Assembly: GCA_035685445.1 (NCBI GenBank)
Contig: DASSAK010000030.1
Span: forward strand, 1 to 13,043
Direction of reading: 5' to 3'
From: DRGT01 sp035685445
Lineage (GTDB): Archaea > Thermoproteota > Nitrososphaeria > Nitrososphaerales > Nitrosopumilaceae
DNA: 13,043 bases
The notes beneath the pieces are model-generated. The model ran no database searches, was not told where the DNA came from, and saw only the letters and a list, made by a program, of their open reading frames with translations. Positions 1 to 6,973 of this stretch are shown piece by piece. Positions within the stretch are counted from its first letter, which is position 1. Each line of letters opens with the position of its first letter. The position numbers were made by a program, and so were the translations under genes.

Positions 1-984
1 TGAATCAATAACAGCTTTAATTTTTCCTTGACCCATCCAATACAATCCATCATCTAATTCAGCTTTGGTGCCTTGAGTCGAACCAAGAATGTTTGTTCCC
101 TTAAAGAAAACATGACGCAAATCAGTTTTTGCATCATAGCCCGTGGTTGCACCACATGAAACTAGGGTAGCACCATATTTGAGAAGGGTTAGTTGTTTAT
201 TCCAATGAGTTTGACCAATATGGTCAAATGAAACATCAATTCCTGGTACTTCGCCTTTTTTCTTTTCAAGTTCTTTAGTAATTGTTCGAACTTCTTTGTG
301 CCAATCCTCTTTTCTGTGATCTACCGCATAGTCTGCTCCAAGTTCTTTACATTTGTCTAGCTTGTCTGGACTTGCAGTAGCTATTACATCACAGTTGTAT
401 AATTTTGCAATTTGAATTCCAAAGCTACCTACACCAGAGCCTCCCCCCATGATTAGAACAGTTTGACCTGGTTTGATTTTTGCCCTTCCAACTAGCATAT
501 GCCAAGATGTTAAAAGAGTCATTGAAGCAGCTGCCGCTTCATCAAAACTTACGCCTTCTGGAATTTTTGATATGTTTACTTCAGGAAGATGTGTTATCTC
601 ACTATAAGCTCCCCATAATGGACCTGTTTGAAATCCCCAAATAATTCTATTAACACAATCAAATTCTCTCCCATCGGTACAAGCCTTACAAACTCTACAT
701 GACATGTTAGAGTGTGAAACAACCTTATCGCCAACCTTGATGTTTTTTACATCTTCACCAACTGCAATTACTTCTCCCGCTGCATCAGAACCAGAAATGT
801 GTGGTAGTGGGACAGGAACAGGTTGACCTCTCATTCCCCAAATATCATTATAATTAAGAGCTGCAGCCTTTACTTTGAAAACTACTTCATCAGATTTTGG
901 CTTTGGGTCATCAACATCTTTTACTTTGAGAATTTTTTTAAAATCATCATCAGGTGCGTATTCCTCATAAACAAGCCCTTTCAT
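1..984 (-). CDS. MDR-superfamily (zinc-type alcohol dehydrogenase/quinone reductase-like) oxidoreductase, 3'-partial
   Basis: The first 328 codons are visible from ATG at 984; the C-terminus runs off the window. This is a medium-chain dehydrogenase/reductase. The nucleotide-binding motif GGGSGVG lies at residues 180-186, in the NAD(P)H-binding Rossmann domain. Four cysteines at 96, 99, 102 and 110 form the structural-zinc lobe. The usual catalytic-zinc ligands look absent: the first Cys position reads NYND (45-48) and the GHE motif reads GSD (residues 65-67). That pattern suits a zinc-independent enoyl or quinone reductase better than a classic alcohol dehydrogenase. Family knowledge: in Sulfolobales, acryloyl-CoA reductase of the 3-hydroxypropionate/4-hydroxybutyrate cycle is an MDR protein, so that role is possible here but is only inference. 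A TATA-like box 26 bases upstream supports the start and separate transcription from the PDCD5 gene. Family is sure, substrate unknown. Confidence 0.85.
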   Translation of the reverse strand, partial: MKGLVYEEYAPDDDFKKILKVKDVDDPKPKSDEVVFKVKAAALNYNDIWGMRGQPVPVPLPHISGSDAAGEVIAVGEDVKNIKVGDKVVSHSNMSCRVCKACTDGREFDCVNRIIWGFQTGPLWGAYSEITHLPEVNISKIPEGVSFDEAAAASMTLLTSWHMLVGRAKIKPGQTVLIMGGGSGVGSFGIQIAKLYNCDVIATASPDKLDKCKELGADYAVDHRKEDWHKEVRTITKELEKKKGEVPGIDVSFDHIGQTHWNKQLTLLKYGATLVSCGATTGYDAKTDLRHVFFKGTNILGSTQGTKAELDDGLYWMGQGKIKAVIDS

Positions 985-1005
985 GAAGTGTCGACCTTTT
1001 TCCCC

Positions 1006-1014
1006 TAATTATAT
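1006..1014 (-). promoter_or_regulatory. TATA-like box for the MDR oxidoreductase
   Basis: On the minus strand this reads ATATAATTA, centred about 26 bases before the ATG at 984. That is the spacing expected for an archaeal TATA box driving a leaderless message. It lies in the 41-base gap after the PDCD5 stop codon. Position and composition are the only evidence. Confidence 0.45.
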
Positions 1015-1025
1015 TTTCTCAGAGA

Positions 1026-1358
1026 TCAGCGTCTTTCAAACTTAAAATCGCGTTTTGGTTGTTGAATAGACATTAAAATTTGTTTTAGCTGATCATCTGT
1101 AATTTGAGAACTTAATTTTCCTTGAGAAGCCATGCTAATTAGATAGTTTTCAACAAGATTTGCCAAGTCAGGTTTTACCATTTTTACATTATTTAATCGC
1201 AATCTTGCATCTCCAGAAAGAATTTGTTTTAGAATTTGTTCTTTTTGGGCCGATATTTCAGATTCGTCGTGTGAATGTTCATGAGAGTGATCATGGTCAT
1301 GATCATGAGGATGATCATGGTCATGATGCACATAGTCATCTGGGTTTGAATAGCTCAT
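1026..1358 (-). CDS. PDCD5/TFAR19-family DNA-binding protein with histidine-rich N-terminus
   Basis: This 110-residue protein belongs to the archaeal/eukaryotic PDCD5 family of small helical nucleic-acid-binding proteins, whose exact archaeal role is unsettled. The conserved core runs from about residue 36: an ILKQILSGDARLRLNN segment (42-57), VKPDLANLVE (61-70), then ITDDQLKQIL (86-95) and the basic tail KRDFKFERR. The usual charged N-terminal helix is replaced by a run at residues 11-30 in which 11 of 20 positions are His, interleaved mainly with Asp, Ser and Glu. This looks like a metal-binding tail of the kind seen in nickel or zinc chaperones. The gene starts 7 bases after the S19e stop, so the two are very likely one transcript, an arrangement common in archaea. 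Family call is firm; metal binding is inferred. Confidence 0.92.
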   Translation of the reverse strand: MSYSNPDDYVHHDHDHPHDHDHDHSHEHSHDESEISAQKEQILKQILSGDARLRLNNVKMVKPDLANLVENYLISMASQGKLSSQITDDQLKQILMSIQQPKRDFKFERR

Positions 1359-1365
1359 TAAATCA

Positions 1366-1818
1366 CTATGAATAAACTTTCAATTGAGGGTTTTCTGTAG
1401 ATAGTTCTTTTAAAATTTCAGTAGCAAGTCTATCAAGTTTTTGCATTCCTTGTTTTGAAACAACTCGTCCCTTTTTCTCTACTTGTTCAATGTAACCAAG
1501 TTTTTCTAAACCATGTATTGCATTTCTAATTATTGCACCGCCTGCATCTTTATGATTGGATGCGCCATAACCAATCGGTTTTGCACCACCATATTCTTTT
1601 CTTAATTCATTTACACCAATTGGACCATGAACGTAGATTTTTCTTAATAATGATGCACATCTTGTGTGCCACCAATCTCTATTTTGAGGAGGTTTATCTG
1701 CATGTGCCCCAGTTTTTACAAAAGAAATCCAGTTTGGGGGAGGAATGTCCTCATTTTTTAGAATTTCAGCAAGCTTACTAATTAATACATCAGCTGGTAC
1801 ATCATACACCTTTGCCAT
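1366..1818 (-). CDS. rps19e: 30S ribosomal protein S19e
   Basis: This is a small-subunit ribosomal protein shared by archaea and eukaryotes, 150 residues and of normal family length. Recognisable stretches are the N-terminal AKVYDVPADVLI, the PPPNWISFVKTG segment, the DWWHTRCASLLRKIY helix, YGGAKPIGYGAS, and the C-terminal winged-helix part ending in LEKLGYIEQVEKKGRVVS. The start is placed at ATG 1818 rather than the TTG two codons upstream, because a TATAAG-type box is centred 27 bases before this ATG. The PDCD5 gene follows after 7 bases, and RNase P component 4 lies 31 bases upstream. The context is a translation/RNA-processing cluster. Identification is secure. Confidence 0.96.
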   Translation of the reverse strand: MAKVYDVPADVLISKLAEILKNEDIPPPNWISFVKTGAHADKPPQNRDWWHTRCASLLRKIYVHGPIGVNELRKEYGGAKPIGYGASNHKDAGGAIIRNAIHGLEKLGYIEQVEKKGRVVSKQGMQKLDRLATEILKELSTENPQLKVYS

Positions 1819-1841
1819 GAACAAAAAAATTCGTGAATCGT

Positions 1842-1849
1842 CTTATAAA
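1842..1849 (-). promoter_or_regulatory. TATA box for the S19e-PDCD5 operon
   Basis: The minus strand reads TTTATAAG. It is centred about 27 bases upstream of the S19e ATG at 1818, giving a leaderless transcript. It sits in the 31-base gap directly after the RNase P component 4 stop codon. Confidence 0.55.
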
Positions 1850-2152
1850 TCATGGAGCTATTATTTTGCGATATGTATGACCACAAAAATTGCAGGTTAT
1901 TCGTATAGATTTGGTTGTAGATCTTCCTATTCTAAACTTTGAATTAATTCCAGGCGCAATGAAACTTTTACATTTTTTACAAAATACCATTCTAAGCATA
2001 TATGGCATTTTCACTTTAAGTCTCATGCTAATTTTTCTCGCAAGTAAAGCCTGTCGCTGTGCTAATTTTGGATTTGTTCTAGCATTTGATATTGCATTAT
2101 CAATCAAAATCTGCATTCGTTCTAATGCTATTTGTTTCACAACAGGTTTCAT
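1850..2152 (-). CDS. rnp4: Ribonuclease P protein component 4 (Rpp21/Rpr2 family)
   Basis: This is a protein subunit of archaeal RNase P, which removes 5' leaders from tRNA precursors together with the RNase P RNA; subunit 4 pairs with component 1 in characterised archaea. The 100-residue length is normal. The N-terminal half is helical and basic (IALERMQILIDNA, AQRQALLARKISMRLKVKMP), followed by a zinc ribbon with ligands C58, C61, C87 and C90 (FCKKCKSFIAPG and CNFCGHTYRK). The family motif of arginine-rich helices before the first CxxC is present. The start is ATG 2152. A T/A-rich element about 27 bases upstream may be its promoter, but read-through from the tRNA-Gly gene 48 bases upstream is also possible. 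Identification is firm. Confidence 0.93.
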   Translation of the reverse strand: MKPVVKQIALERMQILIDNAISNARTNPKLAQRQALLARKISMRLKVKMPYMLRMVFCKKCKSFIAPGINSKFRIGRSTTKSIRITCNFCGHTYRKIIAP

Positions 2153-2200
2153 ATGTGATAATAACTCTAGTCCTAAAAATTTTGTTCGTTAATAATGAAA

Positions 2201-2273
2201 TGCGGTCACCGGGATTTGAACCCGGGTAACGGGCTTGGAAGGCCAGCGTACTACCAGACTATACTATGACCGC
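2201..2273 (-). tRNA. tRNA-Gly (anticodon TCC)
   Basis: The minus strand folds into a full cloverleaf of 73 bases. The acceptor stem GCGGTCA/TGACCGC pairs perfectly, the D-arm stem is GTAT/GTAC, the anticodon loop CTTCCAA holds TCC at 2237-2239, and the T-arm CCGGG-TTCAAAT-CCCGG is perfect. The discriminator base is A and CCA is not encoded. The anticodon stem CTGGC/GCCCG has one T-C mismatch at its second pair. There is no intron. It lies between nep1 and rnp4 on the same strand. Confidence 0.96.
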
Positions 2274-2295
2274 CTAAGAAAGCAAACTTTGTAGC

Positions 2296-2964
2296 CTACT
2301 TAAAAATTGTTTTTTCATATTCGTAAAGAATTCGTCCTACAACAACATGTGCATCCAATGATTTGTTATCAACACTGAACAAATTATTAATTTTTTTTCT
2401 AACAGATTCTGAAAAGTGACCTTTTTGAAATCCACCTACTACAATACAAGAATTATCATCAAGCTTTGATGCAGCACTTTGATATGATTCATTATTCCCC
2501 AAAGTAGAAAATCCAATAATTTTTGCTGGTTTAATACGATCAATTAATTCTGAAAAATCCATTTCTTTTAGTTCAAGTAACTTTTGTTCATCACTTTTTA
2601 CAATTTTTTCTTTGAATAGTTTTTCAATTAATCCTGCAAATCTATGATATGATTTTGGAATTCGAACATTATCTCCAATAAAAATAACTTTGTCATCAAT
2701 TGTATGAAGAAATATTCTGATTTTGTTCTCAAAATAAAGTGGTGTAGAACATGCTTCAAGTAAACAAAGATGTACAAGATCAGGTCTTCCTCGTTTGAAT
2801 TCATTTTCCATTCCTTTCATGGCTGCAAAATGCCATGAATTATCTAACAAAATATCTTCTGGATTTTTTTCTAGTTTTTTTGCGTGAATAATTACAGAGG
2901 GGTGATTTTGAATTATTTTAGGAACTAATTCTAATGCGGATTCAGCTATTACTAATGAAAACAT
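2296..2964 (-). CDS. nep1: Ribosome biogenesis methyltransferase Nep1 (Emg1), 16S rRNA pseudouridine N1-methyltransferase
   Basis: Nep1 is a SPOUT-class, SAM-dependent enzyme that methylates N1 of a pseudouridine in small-subunit rRNA (the counterpart of yeast 18S position 1191) and is needed for 30S assembly. The 222 residues match the family length. Diagnostic motifs are RGRPDLVH (58-65), VRIPKSYHRF (100-109, RNA contact) and the SAM-site loop GGFQKGHF (177-184) in the trefoil knot region. The LVIAESALELVP N-terminus is also typical. The start is ATG 2964, 8 bases after the stop of the glycosidase-like gene, so the two are probably co-transcribed. It belongs functionally with S19e and rnp4 downstream. 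Identification is secure. Confidence 0.95.
   Translation of the reverse strand: MFSLVIAESALELVPKIIQNHPSVIIHAKKLEKNPEDILLDNSWHFAAMKGMENEFKRGRPDLVHLCLLEACSTPLYFENKIRIFLHTIDDKVIFIGDNVRIPKSYHRFAGLIEKLFKEKIVKSDEQKLLELKEMDFSELIDRIKPAKIIGFSTLGNNESYQSAASKLDDNSCIVVGGFQKGHFSESVRKKINNLFSVDNKSLDAHVVVGRILYEYEKTIFK
2299..2306 (-). promoter_or_regulatory. TATA-like box for tRNA-Gly, at the 3' end of nep1
   Basis: The minus strand reads TTTTTAAG, with its upstream part overlapping the last codons of nep1. Its centre is about 29 bases before the mature tRNA 5' end, so transcription would begin only a few bases upstream of the tRNA. Assigned by sequence and spacing alone. Confidence 0.4.
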
Positions 2965-2972
2965 GGTGAAGG

Positions 2973-4076
2973 TTATTGGTTTTGGCTAATTACCTTTTTA
3001 AATTCATTCCATGCAGGTTTTGGTTTGCCATCAACATCAAGTAAACCTGCACTGCAGATATAATGACCTAATCGTTCTGCAACAAATTCACTAGTACCAA
3101 GTCCAATCGTTCCTTCAACTTTTGAGATATCAATTTCACATGTTCCTCCTGGTCGATCATATTGACGATACCAAGTTAAGGATTCAATTTTGTCATCGTA
3201 TTTTTGATAGAAATTAAATGCTGTCAAAACAAAATCTTGTTGCTCTCCCATACTTCCTCCAACAAAATCAGAGGTACTCCAACTTATTTCAAAGAATAAT
3301 ATTTTTTTATCAGGCACCAACTCAAACACTTTTTCAAGATCAGCGTTTGCTTCATCTATGGGATTTTTTACTATTTCATTAAGTGAATCAACGGGAAAAT
3401 ATGTAAATCCAACAAAATCACCCAGACTTAGTTCTGCTACAATATGTTCAAGTTCTTTATTAAGGACATTATTTAATGAAAAAGAGTTTCCAATTTTTAC
3501 ATTAGGATGTTTCTCTTTTAATTTATCGTAAACATTGCTAAATAGATCTTTGTATATTGGTATCAAATCTTCTTGATTACGAAAATGTGCATCTGTTTCA
3601 CCAGAAATTATTACTGTATCTATAATGTCATAACGTGACAAAATTGCATCTAAAACACTTACAATGTTATCATTAGAAATTCCACGTAGTTGTGGTTTTC
3701 CCATCCAATCAGGAAATGGTCCTAATGTTTTTCCATTAATAATAGAAAAATAGAGTGTAACTTTTAGATTATTTTTTTTATTTAAACTCATAAAAATATC
3801 AGGTTCTTGAAAATTATACTCACCTTTTTGTGGTTCTACTAAATTCCAAAATAAATAGACATTACTTCTACCAATTCCAGTAGAAGCTGCTTCTTCGTAT
3901 ATTTGATCTAATTGTTGAAGTGTTACTGCGGTTGTTGGTGTATTAATTACAAGTCCTAGTTTTTCATTTTTTTGAATATTTTGTACAGCTCCAAAATCAG
4001 AATTGGTTACAAAAATAACTACAATAATTAATACTGCAATTCCTGCCCCAATGCCTGTAATAGCTTTTCTATTCAA
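2973..4076 (-). CDS. Membrane-anchored glycoside-hydrolase-like TIM-barrel protein
   Basis: This 367-residue protein has one N-terminal membrane segment (residues 6-23, after the positive MNRK start), so the bulk should lie outside the cytoplasmic membrane. The rest reads like a clan GH-A glycosidase barrel. A W-x-x-[VI]-EP-x-x-G-x-[YF]-x-F signature sits at 77-89, and ISGE with candidate acid/base E160 follows a predicted strand. FFEISW with candidate nucleophile E263 follows a later strand, and the end GLLDVDGKPKPAWNEF (345-359) is typical of such enzymes. I cannot name the GH family or substrate. The best start is TTG 4076: an in-frame stop lies five codons upstream and no ATG precedes the membrane segment. 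It ends 8 bases before nep1, an unexpected partner. Fold likely, activity unproven. Confidence 0.7.
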   Translation of the reverse strand: MNRKAITGIGAGIAVLIIVVIFVTNSDFGAVQNIQKNEKLGLVINTPTTAVTLQQLDQIYEEAASTGIGRSNVYLFWNLVEPQKGEYNFQEPDIFMSLNKKNNLKVTLYFSIINGKTLGPFPDWMGKPQLRGISNDNIVSVLDAILSRYDIIDTVIISGETDAHFRNQEDLIPIYKDLFSNVYDKLKEKHPNVKIGNSFSLNNVLNKELEHIVAELSLGDFVGFTYFPVDSLNEIVKNPIDEANADLEKVFELVPDKKILFFEISWSTSDFVGGSMGEQQDFVLTAFNFYQKYDDKIESLTWYRQYDRPGGTCEIDISKVEGTIGLGTSEFVAERLGHYICSAGLLDVDGKPKPAWNEFKKVISQNQ

Positions 4077-4100
4077 TATTGTTGGCAGTCAATAATGCAA

Positions 4101-4121
4101 GTAAAAAAGTTATGATATATT
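4101..4121 (-). promoter_or_regulatory. Possible terminator/promoter gap between nrdJ and the glycosidase-like gene
   Basis: The 47-base gap holds, on the minus strand, ATATATCATA just after the nrdJ stop and then a CTTTTTTAC tract. The first part could be a TATA box about 40 bases before the TTG start; the T-run could be a U-tract terminator for nrdJ, as archaeal termination often needs only T-runs. Neither is more than suggestive. Confidence 0.3.
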
Positions 4122-4123
4122 TT

Positions 4124-6772
4124 CTATCCTGATGTACATCCACTATATCCACATTCAATGCAGATACTGCATCCTTCAACAAAAACAAGATTATTCTTGC
4201 ATGTAGGACATAAAGTTTCTTCTTTTACTTCTTCGGTTGTATTACTTTCAACAGTTGCTTCCTCGGGAATTTTTAATTTTAATGCATCATCAACTTGAGT
4301 TCTAACATAAGAGTTAGTAATTTCTTTTGTAACAAAATCAGTAATGAAGTTGCTTGGCGGCACCTCAAAGATTTTTTCTGCATTTTCGTTTGTCATGTGT
4401 AAAACCTGTGTCTTTCTCGAACCATCACGATAAACAGTGATTCCTTTTAGACCCATTTCATGAGCCAGCAAGTAAGCTGCCTTAACATCGTCTGCAGTAA
4501 CATCATAAGGCATGTTAATTGTTTTTGCAATTGCATTTCCAATCCATTCTTGCCAAACAGCTTGTGCCATTAGATGATCTGCCCAATGAATGTCCATGGC
4601 AGTAACAAAGATTTTTTGCATCCATTCTGGAATTTCTGGAATTCCTTTAATAGAACCATAATTGTCTGCAATTTTTGATAATATTTCATCAGTGTATAAT
4701 CCATTTTCTTTTAGAACTTGTTCAAAAATTTTGTTTGTATAGAAAAATCTTCCAACTGTGACTCTTTTCTCAAATACCAATGCAAATGTTGGTTCCATCC
4801 CGTTTGAACAATCTGCAATCATTGACAGTGTACCAGTTGGTGCTACTGTAGTTGTTAGAACGTTTCGTATTCCATGTTTTTTGATTTTATCAATTAGTGC
4901 ATCCCAATCATAGGAATGTTGATCTTTTGATTTTTCATAATATCCAGCCACTGGAATCTTTCCTTCTGGGTATTCTGTTTTAGAACATAGCGGAAATTCT
5001 CCTCTTGATTTTGAAAGTGCGACACTCTCTTCCATTGAATAATATGTTAAAGCCTCTGCTAGCTTACATTGAAGTTCATATCCTTCTTGTGAGTTGTATG
5101 GGATTCGAAGTTTATAGAGAAGATCTGCCACACCCATTACACCAAGACCAATTCTTCTAGAGTCTTTTGAAGCAACATCAATTTCTTTTACAGGATAGTG
5201 GTTAACATCAATGACATTGTCTAGGAATCTAGTTGTCTTTCTAATTGTTTCTTCATATCTCTGCCAATCAAACTCGTATTCCCCATCTGCTTTTCTTTTT
5301 ACAAGATTTGCTAAATTGATTGAGCCAAGATTACATGATTCGTATGGATAAAGACTTTGTTCGCCACACGGATTTGTGGCTCGTAGCGGTCCGCCTCTTG
5401 CCTTTGCAAAAACATTGTATTTGTTAATTTGATCAAAAAAGATCAATCCTGGTTCAGCACTCTTCCATGCAGAAAGCGCAATCAAATCAATTAGTTGATG
5501 AGCATTTACCTCACGAATTGGTGCCTTATCTCTTGGGCTTCGAAGCATGTATTTTCCGTCTTCGGTGTTTACAAGAGCGTGCCAGAAATCTTCCCATATG
5601 CCCACACTAACATTGAAGTTTTCTAAAATTCCGGGTTCAGTTTTATTAGTCACAAATTTTTCGACATCTGGGTGCCATGCCTCAATAATGCCCATATTTG
5701 CACCCCTTCGTTTTCCACCTTGTTTTACTACTTCAGTAACAGTATTGATGATATTCATGAAGGAAACAGGACCTGATGCTACTCCCGAGGTTGATGCAAC
5801 AATATCGCCTTCTTGACGAAGATCAGAATAATTAATTCCAACACCACCACCAGATTTGAAAATTAGTGCAGCGTCGGATGTTGATTTCATAATTCTTCCC
5901 ATATCATCTGGCATGTCCAAAACAAAACATGCAGATAATTGACCAAGACGACCACCTGCATTCATCATTGTTGGTGAGTTTGGTAGAAAGTCTTGTTGTA
6001 CCATTAATTCATTATATTCTGAAATTTTTTCTGCATAGCTTTCAAATTTTTTTGCAGCAATTAGTGTCAAAAGTTCTTTGAATGAAACTTTCATTTGTCC
6101 ATGTCCGGCAAGTGTGATGTAGTGATTGATCAAGGATCTAAAGTGCCATTTGTTTAGATAATATTCACCAATTTTAAATTTATAATTAAAATTATCAAGT
6201 TTTTCAAGATAGGATTTCGCTTCTTCAATATCTTGTGTTTGTTGTCCTTCTTTTGAAAAGATTTGATTGTCATACAGCAAATCACCTATACCTACAAGAA
6301 TGGCAACACGCTCAAACATTTGACTTGGGCTTTCTATGATTTCATTTTTGCTATTACGCATGAGATATCTTGATGCAAGAACTCGCAAACAATTAAGATC
6401 AAATTTTTTCGAAACAGGATCTAAAACTTTTAAGTTCAGAACTTTCATTTTTTCATCACGAAGTTTTCTACGTTCATGTCTATACAAAATGTAGGCTTTG
6501 GCAATTTCGCTATAACCTTTTTCAATAAGAGTAGACTCCACCAAGTCTTGAATGTCTTCAACGCTTGGAGGACTAGATGCTGAAAATCCATGTTCGACTA
6601 GTCTTGTCACTACACCATCAGCTAACTGATCAGCTAATTTTCGATCCGGTTCTGATGTTGCTGCTAGTGCCTTGTAGATTGCATTTGAAATTTTTTCCTT
6701 ATTAAAAGGATCAACAGATCCATTTCGCTTACGGATCTCGCCGATAGTATTTTCTATTTGTGAATTATCCAA
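4124..6772 (-). CDS. nrdJ: Adenosylcobalamin-dependent (class II) ribonucleotide reductase
   Basis: It reduces ribonucleotides to deoxyribonucleotides using a thiyl radical made from coenzyme B12. With this start it has 882 residues. In order: an ATP-cone (about 12-100, beginning IRKRNGSVDPFNKEKI) for allosteric control, the ten-stranded barrel, and a C-terminal tail with CxxC and CxxCxxCG-type cysteines ending GYSGCTSG, which can serve zinc binding and re-reduction. Catalytic residues are visible: N467, C469 and E471 in NPCGE, with the redox cysteines C282 (SACFVL) and C480 (SCNLGSIN). An upstream TTG at 6805 would add 11 residues. I prefer TTG 6772 because GGGGAG lies 9 bases before it and the TATA box at 6816-6824 would start transcription near 6793, after 6805. 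The NrdD-like regulator lies directly upstream. Confidence 0.96.
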   Translation of the reverse strand: MDNSQIENTIGEIRKRNGSVDPFNKEKISNAIYKALAATSEPDRKLADQLADGVVTRLVEHGFSASSPPSVEDIQDLVESTLIEKGYSEIAKAYILYRHERRKLRDEKMKVLNLKVLDPVSKKFDLNCLRVLASRYLMRNSKNEIIESPSQMFERVAILVGIGDLLYDNQIFSKEGQQTQDIEEAKSYLEKLDNFNYKFKIGEYYLNKWHFRSLINHYITLAGHGQMKVSFKELLTLIAAKKFESYAEKISEYNELMVQQDFLPNSPTMMNAGGRLGQLSACFVLDMPDDMGRIMKSTSDAALIFKSGGGVGINYSDLRQEGDIVASTSGVASGPVSFMNIINTVTEVVKQGGKRRGANMGIIEAWHPDVEKFVTNKTEPGILENFNVSVGIWEDFWHALVNTEDGKYMLRSPRDKAPIREVNAHQLIDLIALSAWKSAEPGLIFFDQINKYNVFAKARGGPLRATNPCGEQSLYPYESCNLGSINLANLVKRKADGEYEFDWQRYEETIRKTTRFLDNVIDVNHYPVKEIDVASKDSRRIGLGVMGVADLLYKLRIPYNSQEGYELQCKLAEALTYYSMEESVALSKSRGEFPLCSKTEYPEGKIPVAGYYEKSKDQHSYDWDALIDKIKKHGIRNVLTTTVAPTGTLSMIADCSNGMEPTFALVFEKRVTVGRFFYTNKIFEQVLKENGLYTDEILSKIADNYGSIKGIPEIPEWMQKIFVTAMDIHWADHLMAQAVWQEWIGNAIAKTINMPYDVTADDVKAAYLLAHEMGLKGITVYRDGSRKTQVLHMTNENAEKIFEVPPSNFITDFVTKEITNSYVRTQVDDALKLKIPEEATVESNTTEEVKEETLCPTCKNNLVFVEGCSICIECGYSGCTSG

Positions 6773-6780
6773 TTTTATAA

Positions 6781-6786
6781 TCTCCC
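6781..6786 (-). promoter_or_regulatory. Shine-Dalgarno-like site deciding the nrdJ start
   Basis: The minus strand reads GGGGAG starting at 6787, ending 9 bases before TTG 6772. Most genes in this window look leaderless, so a purine-rich ribosome-binding site here favours TTG 6772 over TTG 6805 as the start. Confidence 0.45.
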
Positions 6787-6815
6787 CGCAAAGGGTAAGA
6801 ATCAAATGAATATAA

Positions 6816-6824
6816 CTTATATGG
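6816..6824 (-). promoter_or_regulatory. TATA box for nrdJ
   Basis: The minus strand reads CCATATAAG. Using the usual 26-27 base offset, transcription would start near 6793, leaving a leader of about 20 bases before TTG 6772. It is the clearest TATA-like element in the 200 bases upstream of nrdJ. Confidence 0.5.
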
Positions 6825-6842
6825 CAAAATTTTTTTCTCTTA

Positions 6843-6960
6843 GATCAAACTTTAGTTCAATAATATTAACACCGCTACTATGAATTTCATACCGGTGGAC
6901 TTTAGAAAATTTCAATTAAGATCTGAAAAAGATCAAAACATTGATCCTTATTTGATCAAA
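6843..6960. promoter_or_regulatory. nrdJ upstream region with clustered GATC motifs and a nested inverted repeat (candidate operators)
   Basis: Five GATC cores lie at 6843, 6920, 6931, 6943 and 6954, mostly in the context GATCAAA or TTTGATC; the one at 6954 forms the palindrome TTTGATCAAA. Between them, at 6870-6897, CACCG and CGGTG flank the inner arms ATGAA and TTCAT in nested order. No open reading frame of note occupies this stretch. A binding role for the adjacent winged-helix protein is inference. Confidence 0.4.
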
Positions 6961-6973
6961 AGCGAAAGGCCTG

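Noticed and set aside
1266..1328. CRISPR or tandem-repeat array
   Set aside because: The short-period repeat is in frame and codes for the His/Asp tract; no spacers of regular length. No CRISPR, insertion sequence or attachment site was seen elsewhere.
1160..1375. Plus-strand ORF of 71 codons over the PDCD5 gene
   Set aside because: It is the opposite-strand reading of the His/Asp repeat and of a well-conserved gene; no promoter or family match.
1819..1824. S19e start two codons upstream (TTG)
   Set aside because: The ATG at 1818 is at the right distance from the TATA box and gives the normal family N-terminus.
1890..2192. Plus-strand ORF of 100 codons over rnp4
   Set aside because: It lies opposite a clear RNase P subunit gene and has the hydrophobic composition typical of antisense frames.
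5547..5816. Plus-strand ORF of 89 codons inside nrdJ
   Set aside because: It is antisense to the conserved catalytic core of nrdJ.
6773..6805. Longer nrdJ start at TTG 6805
   Set aside because: The TATA box predicts transcription starting after this codon, and a GGGGAG site precedes TTG 6772 instead.
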